From the NCBI RefSeq assembly GCF_014108865.1, contig NZ_CP053928.1, forward strand, positions 1,922,001 through 1,986,000: a stretch of 64,000 nucleotides of DNA, in the 5' to 3' direction. The notes under the pieces are model-generated. The model saw nothing but the letters and a program-made list of their open reading frames with translations, was not told the origin of the DNA and did not search any database. The position numbers and the translations under genes were made by a program. This DNA is from Nocardioides sp. WS12. GTDB taxonomy: Bacteria; Actinomycetota; Actinomycetes; Propionibacteriales; Nocardioidaceae. This document shows, one piece after another, positions 17,004-25,266 of this stretch (within the stretch, counting starts at the first letter, position 1; every line of letters begins with the position of its first letter).

Positions 17004-17669
17004 TCAGAAAGACGCGTTCTTGGCCAGGAGTTCCCGGCGAAGTTCGGTGATGCTCTTGGTAGAGCGGGTGTCCGTTGGAGGAACGGAGGGTCGATCGGTG
17101 CGGACGAAGAGACGGTCGAGCTCGTTCGCCCTCGCGAGTGCGCGGACCTCTTCGAACTCGGCATCGAACTGCCGAGCGAGCGAACGGAGGCCAACCGTGG
17201 CGTCGGGGTATGCCGGTGTCACGACGGGTGCGACATCGAACAACTTGCCTGTGTAGAGCGTCCTGATCAGAACGCCCTCGTTGTTGCGCTCAAAGTCGTC
17301 TTCGAATGCGACGAAGGCGAACGACGATGCACGGACGTCGCCACGTTGGACGAGTTCGAACACGTCCTCACGGGCGTGAGGAACATCGACGTCGTACGCA
17401 AGGCCGGTGCTATCGACGCTCAGGCGCAACGTCCCTGCACCGGATGTGCCGAGCAGGTAGTTGTCGTCGTGCTGATACCGAGCCACGACACCGGGCCAAC
17501 CGTCGCCCTTGGACTTGTTGAAGAAGGACGGATCGATCTGCTCGCGGAAGCCACCAAGGTCCTCCGACAGGCGACCGAACTTTGCGGCGTAACCGCCGAT
17601 CTGGCGGGACTCCGAGTCCGCACGAAGTTCAACGATCTGTCGCGTGTAGCGACGCTCGACTTCGTTCAT
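17004..17669 (-). CDS. HK97-type prohead protease, 221 aa
   Basis: ATG 17669 shares a base with the portal stop (TAATG) and has AGGAG upstream. The U35-type features are present: GYAAKFGRLSEDLGGFREQI, a histidine in VARYQHDDNYLLG and RGDVRASSFAFVA, containing the likely serine. It cleaves the capsid delta domain during maturation. Placement between portal and capsid supports the call. Confidence 0.9.
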   Translation of the reverse strand: MNEVERRYTRQIVELRADSESRQIGGYAAKFGRLSEDLGGFREQIDPSFFNKSKGDGWPGVVARYQHDDNYLLGTSGAGTLRLSVDSTGLAYDVDVPHAREDVFELVQRGDVRASSFAFVAFEDDFERNNEGVLIRTLYTGKLFDVAPVVTPAYPDATVGLRSLARQFDAEFEEVRALARANELDRLFVRTDRPSVPPTDTRSTKSITELRRELLAKNASF

Positions 17670-18922
17670 TAGGAGGTACTCCTGAGGTCTTGCGAGGGAA
17701 TCGACGCGGCAGGTAGGGCGCGCGCGTCAGAGGCGGGTTCTAAGACCTCTGGGGCAGGCGTTTCGTCGTCGTTGGGAACGACGCGAACCGGCGTGGGCGC
17801 AGGCTTCGTCTGCGCGTGCTCGTCGCCACCTTCGACAGGCGGCAGGTCCATCAACGCGCGGACTTCGTTGATCGACAAGATCCCTGCGTCGAGTTGCAGC
17901 TTGTAGATGTCGAACTGCGTTTTGGCGTCGGTGCGCAGCAACGCCTCGGTGTTGAACTTGAGGTAGGTCGCGTTCGGCAGCAACGCCGACAGCGCCTCTT
18001 CGATACGTGCCAGCCACGGGCGCAGCGTGTGGACGAGGAACTGGAGGTTGTTCATCTCGACTGTGGAGTAGGTCATCGACCCAGCGCTGTCGCCGCCCAA
18101 CATCTCGGGTGGGATACCGAACGCCACAGCGATCTGCGTTGCAGTGAGGCGGTGCGTCTCAACGAACTGCGCCTGATTCGGCGGGATCGCGATGGGGGTG
18201 TACTCCCAGTCGTTGCCCATCACGATTGGCTGATGGCGCTTGATGTGAGAGACGACCCGCTCGCGAGCGATGTTCGACTCTTCCTGGGTGATCGTCCTCG
18301 CGACGTTCCTCATGGTTCCCGGTGGAACACCGCCGTTGGCGAACCAATCACTGCCGTACTCGGCGGCACCGATGCCGGTGCTGAGCGTGTAGCGGCGGAG
18401 TTGATCGATGGGGGAGAGACCGCACACACGACCGGGAAGGATCATGTGTGCGATGTGGACGATGTCCTCGGTCGCAACGAGGCGTCCGTCTAGGTAGTAG
18501 ATGGGGCGAAGAGGGTTCGACTCATCGACGCTGACCTTGTTGGGGTCGAGCCATTCGATGTTCGTCACGAACCCCATGCCGTCGCGACCAGTCACCAACC
18601 CGTACGCGTTGCCGTGTAGAGCAAGCGACGTGACAAGGCGCTCCAACCAATCGACCAGCGTGCCGCGCGCGAAGGTCCGGATGAGCGCAGGGTCAGTGAC
18701 CTTGACGCGCTGGTCGCCGTTCTTGCGGTACGCCTGCAAAGGCAGCGTGGAGATCGAACCCGACAGGAGTCGAACAGCACCGATGACGGGCGCTAAGCGA
18801 AGCGCGTTGGTCTCGGTAACGGCTGCGCTCAAGTTGCCGCCGTAGTTCCACGGCACCCCGTCGATTGCACGTTCCTCGACCTGCGCTTGGGCAGGCACGC
18901 GCCAGGAGGAGAAGATGCCCAT
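17669..18922 (-). CDS. Portal protein (HK97 family), 417 aa
   Basis: The 417-residue product has portal-family blocks: VIGAVRLLSGSISTLPLQAY, WLERLVTSLALHGNAYGLV, a GVPPGTM loop and FGIPPEMLGG. Portal dodecamers form the DNA entry vertex. The gene directly follows terL with 6 bp between them. A proline- and alanine-rich C-terminus is typical of the family. Confidence 0.93.
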   Translation of the reverse strand: MGIFSSWRVPAQAQVEERAIDGVPWNYGGNLSAAVTETNALRLAPVIGAVRLLSGSISTLPLQAYRKNGDQRVKVTDPALIRTFARGTLVDWLERLVTSLALHGNAYGLVTGRDGMGFVTNIEWLDPNKVSVDESNPLRPIYYLDGRLVATEDIVHIAHMILPGRVCGLSPIDQLRRYTLSTGIGAAEYGSDWFANGGVPPGTMRNVARTITQEESNIARERVVSHIKRHQPIVMGNDWEYTPIAIPPNQAQFVETHRLTATQIAVAFGIPPEMLGGDSAGSMTYSTVEMNNLQFLVHTLRPWLARIEEALSALLPNATYLKFNTEALLRTDAKTQFDIYKLQLDAGILSINEVRALMDLPPVEGGDEHAQTKPAPTPVRVVPNDDETPAPEVLEPASDARALPAASIPSQDLRSTS

Positions 18923-18928
18923 GAAGCC

Positions 18929-20314
18929 TCACCAGATTGATTGCAGGACGTCGTAGTCCGCAGATGTGTTTGCGCCCCAGGCCGCGAGGGACGCGGCTTC
19001 TAGGGGAGAGATGTCAGCGATGGAGGTCTTGCGACCGAACGCCCATCGGTCACCGACATCGCGCTTGCGCGCACCGAGAACGGCGGCGTCAAGGTCGAGG
19101 TGCCCAAGGTGGGCGATGCCCTCGTTCTGAACGAGGTCGTAGATGTTGGCTGCGGCGGTGACCGCGTCGCTTGTCGCAGCGGTCGTGACGCGCACGCCCA
19201 TCGAGTCCAGCGTTGCGATCAGCGAGGACGCGGGTCCTCGACCGTCGATCACGACGGAGGCGTTGTGTGTGCGCGAGAGTTCGGCGACTCGATCAGCGAG
19301 CCACGACATACCGCGCCGGTACTCGACGACCTCGAGGTGGATTCGCCCCTCAGCGTTTCGGCCGGCGGCGCAGATCGCGCCGTACTCACGGTGAAGGGAG
19401 ACGGCCACGCCGAGCGAGACAGGACCGGTGATCGTGGAATCTGCCTGTAGGCACTCGTCCCACGCCGATCCGAAGATTCCGGCGTTCGATCCAGACGGCC
19501 AGATGCTCAGCCGTTCACGTGCGAACGAGTCGTCAGGCAGTACGCCGTATTCGTTCGACTCGATGAACTCGTTCGTGACACGAAGTCCCAGAGCGGGGTT
19601 CGCCTCTGCCCATCGGGCACGATCGCTCAGGTCACCGATGTCCTCACCGGCAGACCATTCCAACCACGCGAGGTAGGCGTCATCGCCGGAACGTCCCTTG
19701 TCACGAACATTCGTCCAGACTTGGCAGTTCATGTCCTCGGGACCGGGGACGGTGCCGGTGTACCAAACTTGTGAGTTCGGACGAGCCGACATCGTTGGCA
19801 GCATGGAGGCCAACTCCAAGTCGGTGAGTTCCTGTGCCTCGTCCAGCAACAGCGTGTCAACGGAGAAGCCACGACCTGATGCGCGGGATCGCGCAATGAA
19901 CATCAGGCGATTGCCGTTGTTCAGCTCGATCGATTCGCCACCCGCGCCGGTGTAGATCTTCTTGACCCGTGACATCAGCGTGGGCGAACCCTCGACCATG
20001 CTCTTGAGCCGGAGGAATACCTGCTTGGCGGTCTTGAAGTGGTGCGCTGAGTAGAGGATCAGCGCCTCATCGAAGAGAAACAGACCTGCCAGCGCGCGCG
20101 CCTCTAAAAGGGCGCTCTTGCCGTTCTGGCGCGCTACGAGCAGGCCGACCTGTGGCGACGTCCACTTGCCGTTCTCGCGCTCGCCCAAGGCGTCGCGCAG
20201 TACGAGCTGCTGCCACGGGTCGAGGTGCAGACCTGCGGCTGCTGCTAGCGCTGTGGCGTCATCGCCCGCGCTTTTGGAGTACTCCGGGACGTGACGAATC
20301 CGCGGTGGCTGCAT
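18929..20314 (-). CDS. terL: Terminase large subunit, 461 aa
   Basis: The ATPase domain contains a Walker A-like GLLVARQNGKSALLEARALA (arginine/asparagine variant usual for terminases), Walker B LLLDEAQE and a C-terminal RNase-H-like nuclease region (VVIDGRGPASSLIATLD). It cuts and pumps DNA into proheads. ATG 20314 (MQPPRIRH) is chosen; a longer opening to 20386 would overlap terS further. It overlaps terS by 56 bp. Confidence 0.92.
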   Translation of the reverse strand: MQPPRIRHVPEYSKSAGDDATALAAAAGLHLDPWQQLVLRDALGERENGKWTSPQVGLLVARQNGKSALLEARALAGLFLFDEALILYSAHHFKTAKQVFLRLKSMVEGSPTLMSRVKKIYTGAGGESIELNNGNRLMFIARSRASGRGFSVDTLLLDEAQELTDLELASMLPTMSARPNSQVWYTGTVPGPEDMNCQVWTNVRDKGRSGDDAYLAWLEWSAGEDIGDLSDRARWAEANPALGLRVTNEFIESNEYGVLPDDSFARERLSIWPSGSNAGIFGSAWDECLQADSTITGPVSLGVAVSLHREYGAICAAGRNAEGRIHLEVVEYRRGMSWLADRVAELSRTHNASVVIDGRGPASSLIATLDSMGVRVTTAATSDAVTAAANIYDLVQNEGIAHLGHLDLDAAVLGARKRDVGDRWAFGRKTSIADISPLEAASLAAWGANTSADYDVLQSIW

Positions 20315-20555
20315 TGCGCTGCCTCCGCTGGCGGATCTCGTCCAGGGCGTCGGACGTCTCGGTTGTGATTGGTGCGGCGACCTCACGCATCGCGGACCGG
20401 AGTTCCTTGATCGCTGCCACAGTGGGGTCGGTGTCGACCAACACAGCGAGGCGTTCGATCAGCAGCGCATCGACGGAGTTGCGCTCGGTTTCGGGCAGGT
20501 TCGCGAGGGATTCCTGCACCTTTGCAAGGACGGAGCCGGGTGCGCCGGTGATCAT
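20259..20555 (-). CDS. Terminase small subunit-like protein, 98 aa
   Basis: The mostly helical 98-residue protein (VQESLANLPETERNSVDALL, IKELRSAMREVAAPITTE) lies immediately upstream of and overlaps terL, the standard place of terS, which recognises the packaging site. Sequence similarity alone is weak, so the call depends mainly on context. The 91-bp gap 20556-20647 between HNH and this gene is the best place to look for a cos/pac site. Confidence 0.7.
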   Translation of the reverse strand: MITGAPGSVLAKVQESLANLPETERNSVDALLIERLAVLVDTDPTVAAIKELRSAMREVAAPITTETSDALDEIRQRRQRNAATADSSRPGVLQKRGR

Positions 20556-20647
20556 GAGGCCGCCCAGAGTGCTTGCTGTAGATAGAAAAGTTGACGGAGG
20601 CTGGGGTCTACCGACGCGTCCCTAAAAAACCCGAAGCAGTTTGGGGA

Positions 20648-20923
20648 TCACCAGAGCCGTGACTGAGGCCGCACAACGTGTTCACTCCGTCGACCACGGC
20701 TGCTGTTGCAGCGCAGGTGGGCGGGGCGTACCTGTGAAAGGTCAGGTACCACGGTGCCTGCCTCAGCCACGGGGTTCAGGTGGTCGAGGGACCAGCCCCA
20801 CTTCGACCTACCCGAGAGGCTGAGGTCGATGGGCTGGTGACACAGGTGGCAGGTCGGTGGGTAGTACGCCTTGGCCTGAGCAACGAGGCGTTGCCACTGG
20901 TACCCATACGCTGCGCTTGGCAT
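20648..20923 (-). CDS. HNH endonuclease of the packaging module, 91 aa
   Basis: ATG 20923 follows GGGGG; upstream in-frame codons overlap a hairpin. CHLC and HLRCN pairs form a zinc site around the HNH core WSLDHLNPVAEAG with Asn in CNSSRG. Such HNH proteins next to terminase genes are required for cos cleavage in HK97-like phages. Nicking or cutting of phage DNA at packaging is the likely role. Confidence 0.9.
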   Translation of the reverse strand: MPSAAYGYQWQRLVAQAKAYYPPTCHLCHQPIDLSLSGRSKWGWSLDHLNPVAEAGTVVPDLSQVRPAHLRCNSSRGRRSEHVVRPQSRLW

Positions 20924-20941
20924 CGATACCCCCGGACATGC

Positions 20942-20976
20942 GAACACCCCCTGAGAGCGAGAGTCAGGGGGTGTTC
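20942..20976. terminator. 13-bp perfect hairpin at the early/late boundary
   Basis: GAACACCCCCTGA (20942-20954) pairs with TCAGGGGGTGTTC (20964-20976), loop 9 nt. It lies between the early-region gene ending at 21013 and the HNH gene. It lacks a T-run but is long enough to end or attenuate leftward early transcription before the packaging genes. Confidence 0.65.
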
Positions 20977-21012
20977 TACATCTACGAACGGCTGTAGCCG
21001 TGGGGTCAAACG

Positions 21013-21582
21013 TTACGCCGACATATCGAGGTACCTCAGGTCACTGACGGTCCACTCGGCCTCACAGCCGGTGCACCAGATCCGCTTGATGCCCACGTCT
21101 GATCGCTCCGCCATCACCATGTGCAGGCGGTCTGCCGCGTGACAGTCCGGACATGACAGAGGCAAGCGCCACAGCGGGCGCGCCTCCTGCAGCAGCACCA
21201 ACGCTCGGCGGTGGTAGTTCTTCAAATGCTTCAGCACTTCGTTGCACAACGCCGGATCGACCTTCTCGATGATCGTCCCAAGGTGGGCCAACATCTGGGC
21301 GATGCCACCAGCTCGGACCGGATGCCCGAACACCTCATCGCAAGCCTCGGCGTGCCACCTCCGCACGTCGCGTTCAAACTCGATCCTGAAGCCCGTCGCC
21401 TCACCAGACCAAGGCAACCTCGACCCCGGCTTGAACCGGCCTCCAACCGACCTTTCTGGTGCCCCTACCCATGCGCCCACCGCGACGAGCAGTCCTACCG
21501 GGCGCTCCCCGTGCTGCCACCCATCGCGCAGCAGCGCGGCTACTTCGTTGTCGTACGTCATTCGAATGCCAGGGGCGTTCAC
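21013..21582 (-). CDS. Phage protein with C-terminal zinc ribbon, about 189 aa
   Basis: I chose GTG 21582 because it overlaps the upstream stop (GTGA) like neighbouring genes; ATG 21561 is the alternative. The protein has a helical middle (IIEKVDPALCNEVLKHLKNY) and a C-terminal four-cysteine ribbon, CPDC at about 40 residues from the end and CTGC near the end. A nucleic-acid-binding role, for example in early-to-late control, is inferred from the ribbon and from its place at the end of the early operon. No family recognised. Confidence 0.7.
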   Translation of the reverse strand: MNAPGIRMTYDNEVAALLRDGWQHGERPVGLLVAVGAWVGAPERSVGGRFKPGSRLPWSGEATGFRIEFERDVRRWHAEACDEVFGHPVRAGGIAQMLAHLGTIIEKVDPALCNEVLKHLKNYHRRALVLLQEARPLWRLPLSCPDCHAADRLHMVMAERSDVGIKRIWCTGCEAEWTVSDLRYLDMSA

Positions 21583-21866
21583 CCTTCGCCGTTCGGATCG
21601 GGGCAGTGGTCGCATTTGCGCGACCGCATGCGTTCCGAGTCCCATGGATCGTGAGGGTCGTTCACTGGTGCATCGGTGAAGTCGGCCGGTACCAACCTCC
21701 GGCCGATGCGCCTTTCGATACAGCCAATGCAGAGCTGGCCCTCGTCGCCCGGTACGGCTGAGAGCCACAGGTCGTCGTGGACCATGTAGTACTCCCAGTT
21801 GTCGCCGTCGAGCGGTGCGGTGTTGACTCCGCAGTCCATGCAGATGGACTCGTCGTCCTCAGTCAT
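21579..21866 (-). CDS. Zinc-ribbon phage protein, 95 aa
   Basis: ATG 21866 (MTEDDESICMDCGVNTAP). Cysteine pairs CMDC and CIGC about 38 residues apart, plus a CDHC near the end, suggest one or two zinc sites. The sequence DNWEYYMVHDDLWLSAVP is typical of actinophage/actinobacterial zinc-ribbon proteins of unknown function. Coupled to the next gene through GTGA. Confidence 0.7.
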   Translation of the reverse strand: MTEDDESICMDCGVNTAPLDGDNWEYYMVHDDLWLSAVPGDEGQLCIGCIERRIGRRLVPADFTDAPVNDPHDPWDSERMRSRKCDHCPDPNGEG

Positions 21867-21871
21867 GCCAC

Positions 21872-21976
21872 TCACTTGTCCAATGCCTCTCTGATCCATA
21901 CGTGCAGGTCGAACCCCACTGCCCATGCGCCGATGCTGAGACCAGCGAACACCACTGCCTCAATCACTGTCCGCAT
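21872..21976 (-). CDS. Very small membrane peptide candidate, 34 aa
   Basis: ATG 21976 overlaps the end of the upstream gene by 17 bp and the stop is 5 bp before the next start, so the frame fills the gap exactly. The peptide starts MRTVIEAVVFAGLSIGAWAV and is mostly hydrophobic. Its reality rests on tight packing only. Confidence 0.45.
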   Translation of the reverse strand: MRTVIEAVVFAGLSIGAWAVGFDLHVWIREALDK

Positions 21977-22352
21977 CCAGTGCTGCCTGACGAAGCGCCT
22001 TCTCGGCGCGCCGTACTTCCCCGCTGGCTTCGTCCAACTTCGAACCGATCATCTGCAGGTCGTCGTCGGCACGGTTACGCAGCGCCTCAAGTTGCTGGAA
22101 CTTGCGGTAGGCCTCGGCGAGCTCATGTGCCGCCGTGGCAACGGTGGTTTGCTTACCGGCCACTAACTCGTCCCATGGCAACGACTCACCGTCAACGCGA
22201 ACGGTCTTACTGCCAGCGTCAGTCGCCGTCACCTTGAGGTGTCCCTCGGCGGTTCGCTCGCCTGTGATGCCCTTGACGTCGAACTCCAACTGGCGGCCGT
22301 CCTTCATGGTGACGGTCAGCATTAGCTTGTTCTTCTCATTCTTTGGTTGCAT
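21960..22352 (-). CDS. Phage protein with C-terminal coiled coil, 130 aa
   Basis: ATG 22352 follows AAAGGGAG. Residues 1-60 are beta-rich (LMLTVTMKDGRQLEFDVKG), and residues 70-130 form a long charged helix (AHELAEAYRKFQQLEALRNR). It may be a small oligomeric DNA- or protein-binding factor of the early operon. No family recognised. Confidence 0.65.
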   Translation of the reverse strand: MQPKNEKNKLMLTVTMKDGRQLEFDVKGITGERTAEGHLKVTATDAGSKTVRVDGESLPWDELVAGKQTTVATAAHELAEAYRKFQQLEALRNRADDDLQMIGSKLDEASGEVRRAEKALRQAALDADSD

Positions 22353-22370
22353 TGACTCCCTTTCGTTCTT

Positions 22371-22478
22371 TCATCTTTGACCCTTATGGCCTGTTTCCTT
22401 CGCGTGCTTCAGGTCCTCGATGCCCTCTGCGGGGAATTCCTTCCCGCACACTTCGCAGACGACGAGCCAGACCTTCAT
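22371..22478 (-). CDS. Mini-protein with C2H2-like zinc finger, 35 aa
   Basis: ATG 22478 overlaps the upstream stop by ATGA. The short product contains CEVC followed at finger-like spacing by two histidines (LKHAKETGH), the pattern of a single C2H2 zinc finger, and a basic end. It is too short for most gene finders; coupling and the metal motif support it. Confidence 0.6.
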   Translation of the reverse strand: MKVWLVVCEVCGKEFPAEGIEDLKHAKETGHKGQR

Positions 22479-22714
22479 TCGTCGTCCTCATCCGAATCGA
22501 GGTAGTCGAGATACTTGGCGAAGTTCTCCAAGGCATCGATCCTGCTGAGGTCACGCCAGTGGTTGCGGTCTGTCAACATCCATTCACCTTCGCTGAAGGC
22601 GTAGCAGTCGAACTCCCACATGCCCTGGACCACTTCATCCGCGCACGCATCGAACCGTTCCAACGCTTCGATCTTGTAGTCGCCTGTAGCGCTGATTAAT
22701 TCGTGAATCTTCAC
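22475..22714 (-). CDS. Acidic phage protein, 79 aa
   Basis: GTG 22714 overlaps the upstream stop (GTGA). The product (IHELISATGDYKIEALERFD, ending YLDSDEDDE) is highly acidic at the C-terminus, a property of some DNA-mimic and regulatory phage proteins; a DNA-mimic role is only a guess. Coupled on both sides in the early operon. Confidence 0.6.
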   Translation of the reverse strand: MKIHELISATGDYKIEALERFDACADEVVQGMWEFDCYAFSEGEWMLTDRNHWRDLSRIDALENFAKYLDYLDSDEDDE

Positions 22715-23028
22715 TTGGCTGCCAACTTCCGTGCGTGGTATGCCTTGCGCCATGCGAGAAATTCACGATGGTCGTCGGATGGTGGGCAATCAGAGTTTCC
22801 GTGGGTAGTGCAGTCTTCTCGCTTTGGGTGAATCGCGCCGATGTCAGAAGAATCATCGAACTCACCTTCGATAATTGCGCTTGCATGCCACCATGATCCG
22901 TCCTCATCAACGTCAATCGAAATGGCGAGCACTGGGTGACAGGACACATGCGCGCGTCCTGTCTTCTCGTCGGTGATTTCATATGGTGCTACAAGCCCTG
23001 TTGGGGCTGTAATGATTTGTCGTGCCAT
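22711..23028 (-). CDS. Phage protein of unknown function, 105 aa
   Basis: ATG 23028 with a strong AAGGAGA site is the first gene downstream of the iteron/promoter region at 23068-23168. The product contains ISIDVDEDGSWWHASAIIEG and two cysteines (CTTHGNSDCPP) that may bind metal, and ends in a basic helix. No family recognised. Confidence 0.6.
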   Translation of the reverse strand: MARQIITAPTGLVAPYEITDEKTGRAHVSCHPVLAISIDVDEDGSWWHASAIIEGEFDDSSDIGAIHPKREDCTTHGNSDCPPSDDHREFLAWRKAYHARKLAAK

Positions 23029-23067
23029 TTGCTGCTGTTCTCCTTGGTTGTTTGTTTGTGTTGCAAA

Positions 23068-23168
23068 GTTGAGTCCGTTGAGTCCACGATCTCTATAGAT
23101 GTAAATTCAAGAGCCAAAACTTCTTTAGAAAATCCCTATATAGGGGATGTGGACTCAATGGACTCAAC
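23068..23168. other. Iteron-like inverted repeats around an AT-rich core: candidate replication origin or master operator
   Basis: GTTGAGTCCGTTGAGTCCAC at 23068-23087 and its near-perfect reverse complement (19 of 20) at 23149-23168 flank 61 bp that is strikingly AT-rich for this genome. Each arm is itself two tandem GTTGAGTCC-type units. The core contains CCCTATATAGGG-like and TCTATAGA palindromes. The block lies directly between the DUF3987 replication gene (stop 23172) and the next operon (start 23028), where a leftward -10 (TATAGA) is also possible. Confidence 0.6.
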
Positions 23169-23171
23169 TTT

Positions 23172-24725
23172 CTATCTAGAGGCGGCCAAAAGCGGATTTA
23201 CTACGAACGCACTACTCTCGCCGCCATAGATTCCGCTTAGTACTAGCCAGCCGCGTTCCTTCAGGGCTTCAGCGGCCTTCCGAACGTCCTCCGCCTTGGC
23301 GAACAACTTCCGCTTGCGCAGCTTCTGGTGAAGGTCGCGCACCGTGAACTCCGTGATGCCCTCGTCACGTAGGTAGACGTGCAGCGCCTCCATGCCGGAC
23401 TGAACGCGGTTCGCGCCCATCAAGATGTGGCAGCGCTCGACGTGAGGGATCACCCACTCGATGAAGCGAATGGCGTTCGCCATGTCCTGCTCATCCGGCG
23501 TGAACTCGTTGGAGGCGTACATGCCGACGCGGATCATGTGTAAGACGCCCGCCACCCTGACCACGTGGGATTCGATCTTGTTCGCCCACTCGGGGATGCT
23601 GGACAGGTCTCCGCCCTTCCTGCGACGGATCTCCCAGTCCACTGAGGCGTGTTCGAACATCTCGCTTGCCCCAGGCGTCATGGGGACCGTCGCCGTGGAT
23701 TCCCCGATGGGTGCAAGCCGTTGGTCGAGGGTGTGGACGAGACCTGCGAACTGCCCCGCAGTGTCAGGGCTCAGCGTTGAGAACGCCCGGTACCCGACCT
23801 CGGAACGCGGCATCGCCATGATGAAGCGACCTGTCAGGCCACGTCCCTTCGCCTCAGGCGATTCACCGAGAGCACGCAGCACCTCCGGCTGCACGGAGAG
23901 CGCCATGGACAACCACGGGCTATCGATGACGAGTGGGAGTTCACGACCCACGCGGTCAATCGTGACGCGCTCGCCGTCCCACGCTTTCAGCACGAGGTCG
24001 AGGTTCGGCACGCCACGGGAGTAGCGCCCCATCAACGTGTCGAAGAGGCCACCCTCCGACGACAGGATCGAGATCATGCCCTTGTTCTGCGCCATGACCT
24101 GACCCAATGCCTCAGGCGTTACGTCATCGACGAGCAGGCGCGGAGTGGTGATCTGCTCCAAGTCCGCGATCCGGTTCATCAGATCGACAACCTCGCTGGT
24201 TGCGTCCGCCTGCTTGTCCGCCGTGACGGCGCGTTCGAGACGCCCCTTTGCGCCTTTCAGCTTTGATCGGAGGATCTCCAGATTGATCCGCGCGGCACGA
24301 ATGTCCTCACGTGAACCTTCTTGCCGTGATGCCTCCAGGCTCTTGATGCCCTTGGCCACCGGACCCATCGCTGGCGACTTGCGCTCTCCGGGTTCCGCCA
24401 CGACGCAGGTGTAGAGGTTGAGGGGTTCGGTCCAGTAGCCCATTCCGAGCGAGATGCGGACCCGCTTCCCCACCACTGTGCCGATGGCCGACAGCAGAGG
24501 CAGCGCGGTCAGTTCCGCCGGTGATTGCAGCGATGACGAGACCTCGTCCAGCCACGGACCGAGGGGACCGAATACCTCGACCGGAAGGCGCTCTAGTTCT
24601 TCCCGCAGCGGGATTGCCTGAATGTTGTCCCAGTTGATGACACCAAGGTCGATTGGTGGATCGGTGGGCACGTTCTCGTTCATTTGGTCGAAACTTTCTG
24701 CGATATAGTTATCGCTGTTACTCAT
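23172..24725 (-). CDS. DUF3987 replication protein (helicase/primase-like), 517 aa
   Basis: Start ATG 24725 (MSNSDNYIAESFDQ); a longer opening runs into the preceding hairpin. The P-loop-like VVAEPGERKSPAMGPVA, the DDVTPEALGQVMAQN and ILSSEGGLFDTLMGRYS blocks are hallmarks of DUF3987 proteins, ATPases found in phage and plasmid replication modules. A winged-helix-like region near the C-terminus (FTVRDLHQKLRKRKLFAKAE) could bind the adjacent iterons. It probably initiates or supports prophage replication after excision. Confidence 0.85.
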   Translation of the reverse strand: MSNSDNYIAESFDQMNENVPTDPPIDLGVINWDNIQAIPLREELERLPVEVFGPLGPWLDEVSSSLQSPAELTALPLLSAIGTVVGKRVRISLGMGYWTEPLNLYTCVVAEPGERKSPAMGPVAKGIKSLEASRQEGSREDIRAARINLEILRSKLKGAKGRLERAVTADKQADATSEVVDLMNRIADLEQITTPRLLVDDVTPEALGQVMAQNKGMISILSSEGGLFDTLMGRYSRGVPNLDLVLKAWDGERVTIDRVGRELPLVIDSPWLSMALSVQPEVLRALGESPEAKGRGLTGRFIMAMPRSEVGYRAFSTLSPDTAGQFAGLVHTLDQRLAPIGESTATVPMTPGASEMFEHASVDWEIRRRKGGDLSSIPEWANKIESHVVRVAGVLHMIRVGMYASNEFTPDEQDMANAIRFIEWVIPHVERCHILMGANRVQSGMEALHVYLRDEGITEFTVRDLHQKLRKRKLFAKAEDVRKAAEALKERGWLVLSGIYGGESSAFVVNPLLAASR

Positions 24726-24756
24726 TAGTGTTTGTCGTGATCTGTCATGCTGGTGA

Positions 24757-24786
24757 AACCCCTCAGGCCTCTCCACCTGAGGGGTT
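24757..24786 (-). terminator. Hairpin overlapping the stop of the 24763 gene
   Basis: AACCCCTCAGG (24757-24767) pairs perfectly with CCTGAGGGGTT (24776-24786), 8-nt loop, followed leftwards by TTT. It lies 31 bp before the DUF3987 start and so may attenuate or regulate its expression. Confidence 0.6.
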
Positions 24787-25092
24787 CTCCTTTTCGGCGA
24801 TGCGCATGAACTCGATGCGATGGGTCTTCTGCACCGCATCGAAAGCGGCAACAAGGCGCTCGGCGTTCTCGTTCGAGATCAGCCACCAGTCGTGATACGA
24901 CAGGTAATCGCCGTCGAGAACAGCTCGTGCCAGATCGTCGAGTTCCCACCACCCGCGTTCGGGGGTAATGCGGAACAGGATCTTGTCCGAGTGCTTGTTC
25001 TGGAGACGCTTGGCGATCTTGTCCGGAGCCTTCTTCACGGGCACGGAAGGGTGGCCGTCGCGGATTCGTACGTCGGTGATCTTCTCGGTCAT
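24763..25092 (-). CDS. Early phage protein of unknown function, 109 aa
   Basis: ATG 25092 overlaps the excisionase-like gene by ATGA. The product has a basic N-terminal third (KKAPDKIAKRLQNKHSDKIL) and a tryptophan-rich middle (GWWELDDLARAVLDGDYLSY, DWWLISNENAERL). Coupling with the HTH gene suggests a joint role at excision or replication start, but no family is recognised. Confidence 0.62.
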   Translation of the reverse strand: MTEKITDVRIRDGHPSVPVKKAPDKIAKRLQNKHSDKILFRITPERGWWELDDLARAVLDGDYLSYHDWWLISNENAERLVAAFDAVQKTHRIEFMRIAEKENPSGGEA

Positions 25093-25253
25093 GAGAGCGC
25101 CGCCTGGAGGTCGCTCAGGCGAATCCGGTACTGGCGTCCGACCTTCAAGGCCGGGATCTTGCCGGTGCTGATCAGCGTGAGGACCGTGCGGGGATTCACC
25201 CGGAGGTAGTCCGCCGCCTCAGCGACGGTCAGGATTTCGTGTTCGGTGTTCAT
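25089..25253 (-). CDS. Excisionase-family helix-turn-helix protein, 54 aa
   Basis: ATG 25253 (MNTEHEILTVAEAADYLRVN). The TVAEAADYLRVNPRTVLTLI segment followed by GKIPALKVGRQYRIRLSDLQ is the MerR-like winged HTH of the excisionase/DNA-binding family. In the circular phage it would lie across attP from the integrase. It is a candidate recombination directionality factor or the element's switch regulator, and the large dyad at 25267-25309 lies in its promoter. No other repressor-like gene is present. Confidence 0.85.
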   Translation of the reverse strand: MNTEHEILTVAEAADYLRVNPRTVLTLISTGKIPALKVGRQYRIRLSDLQAALS

Positions 25254-25266
25254 GGGATCTTTCTCT

